From the NCBI RefSeq assembly GCF_021545785.1, contig NZ_CP079801.1, positions 682,001-746,000 of the forward strand: DNA of 64,000 bases. Direction: 5' to 3'. The notes below the pieces were generated by a model. It saw only the letters and a program-made list of their open reading frames with translations, was not told where the DNA came from and searched no databases. Shown in pieces: positions 62,572 to 64,000 of the stretch; within the stretch, counting starts at the first letter, position 1; the number at the start of each line of letters is the position of its first letter. This DNA comes from Halopseudomonas maritima (lineage in GTDB: Bacteria > Pseudomonadota > Gammaproteobacteria > Pseudomonadales > Pseudomonadaceae). The position numbers were made by a program, and so were the translations under genes.

Positions 62572-62964
62572 AGACCTCTCCTCTTGTTCGCTTTATTGGC
62601 AACCCGGCGAGACTAGCACGGAGCCGACATGGCGCGCGCCACCAGCCAAGCGGCATCCTCGCGCACGACCAGCCCCAACACGCCCAAAGAAATAAGCATG
62701 CCGCTCTGTTATGGGGTTGGCTGCGCTGCCGTGCTGCAAGCCCTGCGCCCTGCGTATCCGGCTGAAACTGCAGAGCAAAGCCCGAAGCAGAGACAGATTA
62801 AAGCCCTATTCTCGGCCTGACTGGCAGATTGAGGCCATAAACCGCCTGGCACAGCTCTCGGCCATATCAACTCGGCATGGATAGCATCAACTTGTTGTAT
62901 TGGCGGGGGTTTCCGAGCCGCGATTAGCATAGCCCGACAATAAAACCAGCTCAGGTGACCCCCC
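62572..62964. promoter_or_regulatory. divergent intergenic region
   Basis: About 390 bases between the acyl-CoA dehydrogenase-like gene and the ligase. It must hold both promoters, but I see no clear operator. Short ORFs here have no ribosome binding site or family signature. Confidence 0.35.
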
Positions 62965-64000
62965 GTGAATCTCGGAAAGATACTGACCCGCAGCGCCCGT
63001 TACTGGCCAAACCTTGAAGCCGCTGTCGACTCGCGCCTGCGTCTGACGTTTGCCGAACTGGAACGTCGCACCAACCGTCTGGCCTCAGGCCTGGTCAATC
63101 TGGACCTGCCCGAAGGCGCCCACATCGCTATCCTGGCGCCCAACCGGGTCGAACTGATCGAGGCCGAAGTCGCACTGTACAAGGCCGCAATGGTCAAGGT
63201 GCCGATCAATGCGCGCCTGTCGATCGATGAAATCATCCGCGTGCTGGAAGACTCCCACAGCGTCGGCGTTATCACCATTCCCGCCTTTGCCAAGGCCATT
63301 CAAGCCCGCCGCGCCGAAGTGCCGCGCCTGCAGTGGATCATCTGCATGGGTGACGAAGGTGGCGACATCAGCTACGACGACGTGCTTGCCAAGGGCAGCG
63401 AAACCTTTGAATCCCGCGACCCCGCCGACGACAAGCTCGCCGTGCTGCACTACACCTCCGGCAGCTCCGGTGTGCTCAAGGCCGCCATGCTCAGCTACGG
63501 CAACCGCAAGGCGCTGATCCGCAAGAGCCTTGCCAGCCCGACGCGCCGCGCCGAGCCGGGTGACCGCATGGCCCATGTTGGACCAATCACCCACGCCAGT
63601 GGTATGCAGATCATGCCGCTGCTCAAGGCCGGTGTATGCAATTACCTGGTCGAGCAGTACGACGACCGCCGCCTGCTGGAAACCATTCAGAAAGAGCGCA
63701 TCACCCGCCTGTTTATGGTGCCGGCGATGATCAACCGCTTGGTCAACCTGCCGGGCGTGGAAGACTACGACCTCAGCAGCCTGAACCTGATCATCTACGG
63801 CGCCGCGCCCATGGCGCCAGCGCTGGTCAAACGCGCAATGGACGTCTTCGGCCCGATCCTCGCTCAGGGCTACGGCGCCGGTGAGACCTGCTCGCTGGTG
63901 ACCATTCTGACCGAAGCCGATCACCTCGACAGCACCGACAACTACCGCCGCCTGGCCTCCTGCGGGCGCTGCTACTTCGAGACCGACCTGCGGGTCGTGA
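62965..64000 (+). CDS. AMP-binding acyl-CoA ligase, partial (runs off the window)
   Basis: The first 345 codons are present. The family P-loop YTSGSSGVLKAAMLS, the GYGAGETCSLVT adenylate motif and the preceding YGAAPMAPAL are visible; the hinge and catalytic Lys lie beyond the edge. It belongs to the fatty-acid/aromatic acyl-CoA synthetase superfamily. The start is GTG 62965 with AGGTGA upstream. Confidence 0.88.
   Translation, partial: MNLGKILTRSARYWPNLEAAVDSRLRLTFAELERRTNRLASGLVNLDLPEGAHIAILAPNRVELIEAEVALYKAAMVKVPINARLSIDEIIRVLEDSHSVGVITIPAFAKAIQARRAEVPRLQWIICMGDEGGDISYDDVLAKGSETFESRDPADDKLAVLHYTSGSSGVLKAAMLSYGNRKALIRKSLASPTRRAEPGDRMAHVGPITHASGMQIMPLLKAGVCNYLVEQYDDRRLLETIQKERITRLFMVPAMINRLVNLPGVEDYDLSSLNLIIYGAAPMAPALVKRAMDVFGPILAQGYGAGETCSLVTILTEADHLDSTDNYRRLASCGRCYFETDLRVV

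Noticed and set aside
1..64000. CRISPR array, prophage or complete insertion sequence
   Set aside because: I saw no regularly spaced repeats, phage structural genes or transposase. The only mobile-type DNA is the 269 bp element.

Overview
The window is a 64 kb chromosomal segment from a gammaproteobacterium of the Pseudomonadaceae. The evidence is the gene content and order: rapA, minCDE with a TTG-started minD, prc followed by an EAL/GGDEF gene, an ercA-like alcohol dehydrogenase beside a hybrid kinase, and GC-rich coding DNA. A Halopseudomonas-like relative is a reasonable guess, but there is no 16S rRNA gene to confirm it. Almost everything looks like chromosomal backbone. There is no phage, no full-length IS and no CRISPR array. 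One MITE-like element is present.

Layout. 0-10 kb: rapA, a patatin phospholipase, a lipid A acyltransferase, minCDE, an RluA-type pseudouridine synthase and the M18 aminopeptidase apeB. 10-18 kb: a quinone oxidoreductase, prc, an EAL-CBS-GGDEF protein behind a near-perfect Pho box, a periplasmic binding protein, an FKBP lipoprotein, tRNA-Val and tRNA-Asp, and rdgC. 18-30 kb: an uninterrupted type II secretion operon in the order gspC-D-E-F-G-H-I-J-K-L-M-N, ending in a lipoprotein gene. 30-35 kb: probable export clients and helpers, namely an alpha/beta-hydrolase lipoprotein and a phoX-tatA-tatB operon. A 269 bp MITE-like element separates phoX from its Pho box. 35-41 kb: hybrid kinase, ErcA-type dehydrogenase, a NosR-like flavo-iron-sulfur membrane protein and a cupin. 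41-49.5 kb: siderophore-iron uptake (DUF2218, binding protein, ATPase, two permeases, MFS carrier, AraC regulator, TonB receptor) with Fur-like sites. 49.5-54.4 kb: MscS channel, CNNM/CBS membrane protein and katG.

54.5-60 kb holds the most striking feature: a compact selenium locus on the minus strand. It encodes a thioredoxin-domain partner protein, a UGSC-family selenoprotein, selA, selB and selC (tRNA-Sec, anticodon UCA). The selenoprotein is split by an in-frame UGA at 58173-58175 followed by Gly-Ser-Cys. A 40-nt hairpin directly downstream has the geometry of a bacterial SECIS. The partner gene is broken by one apparent missing base in a GC palindrome; with that base restored, its end overlaps the selenoprotein start by 4 nt. 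The locus therefore carries its own incorporation machinery (except selD, which is not in the window) next to the client. 60-64 kb: DUF2804, a small unknown, an acyl-CoA-dehydrogenase-like protein and a truncated AMP-binding acyl-CoA ligase.

How the parts fit: PhoX, Tat and T2SS form a plausible phosphate-scavenging export module. The Pho box before the c-di-GMP gene may link phosphate supply to biofilm signalling. The iron genes form one uptake unit. The selenium locus has a candidate OxyR site and katG just downstream, and lipid or acyl-CoA genes upstream.
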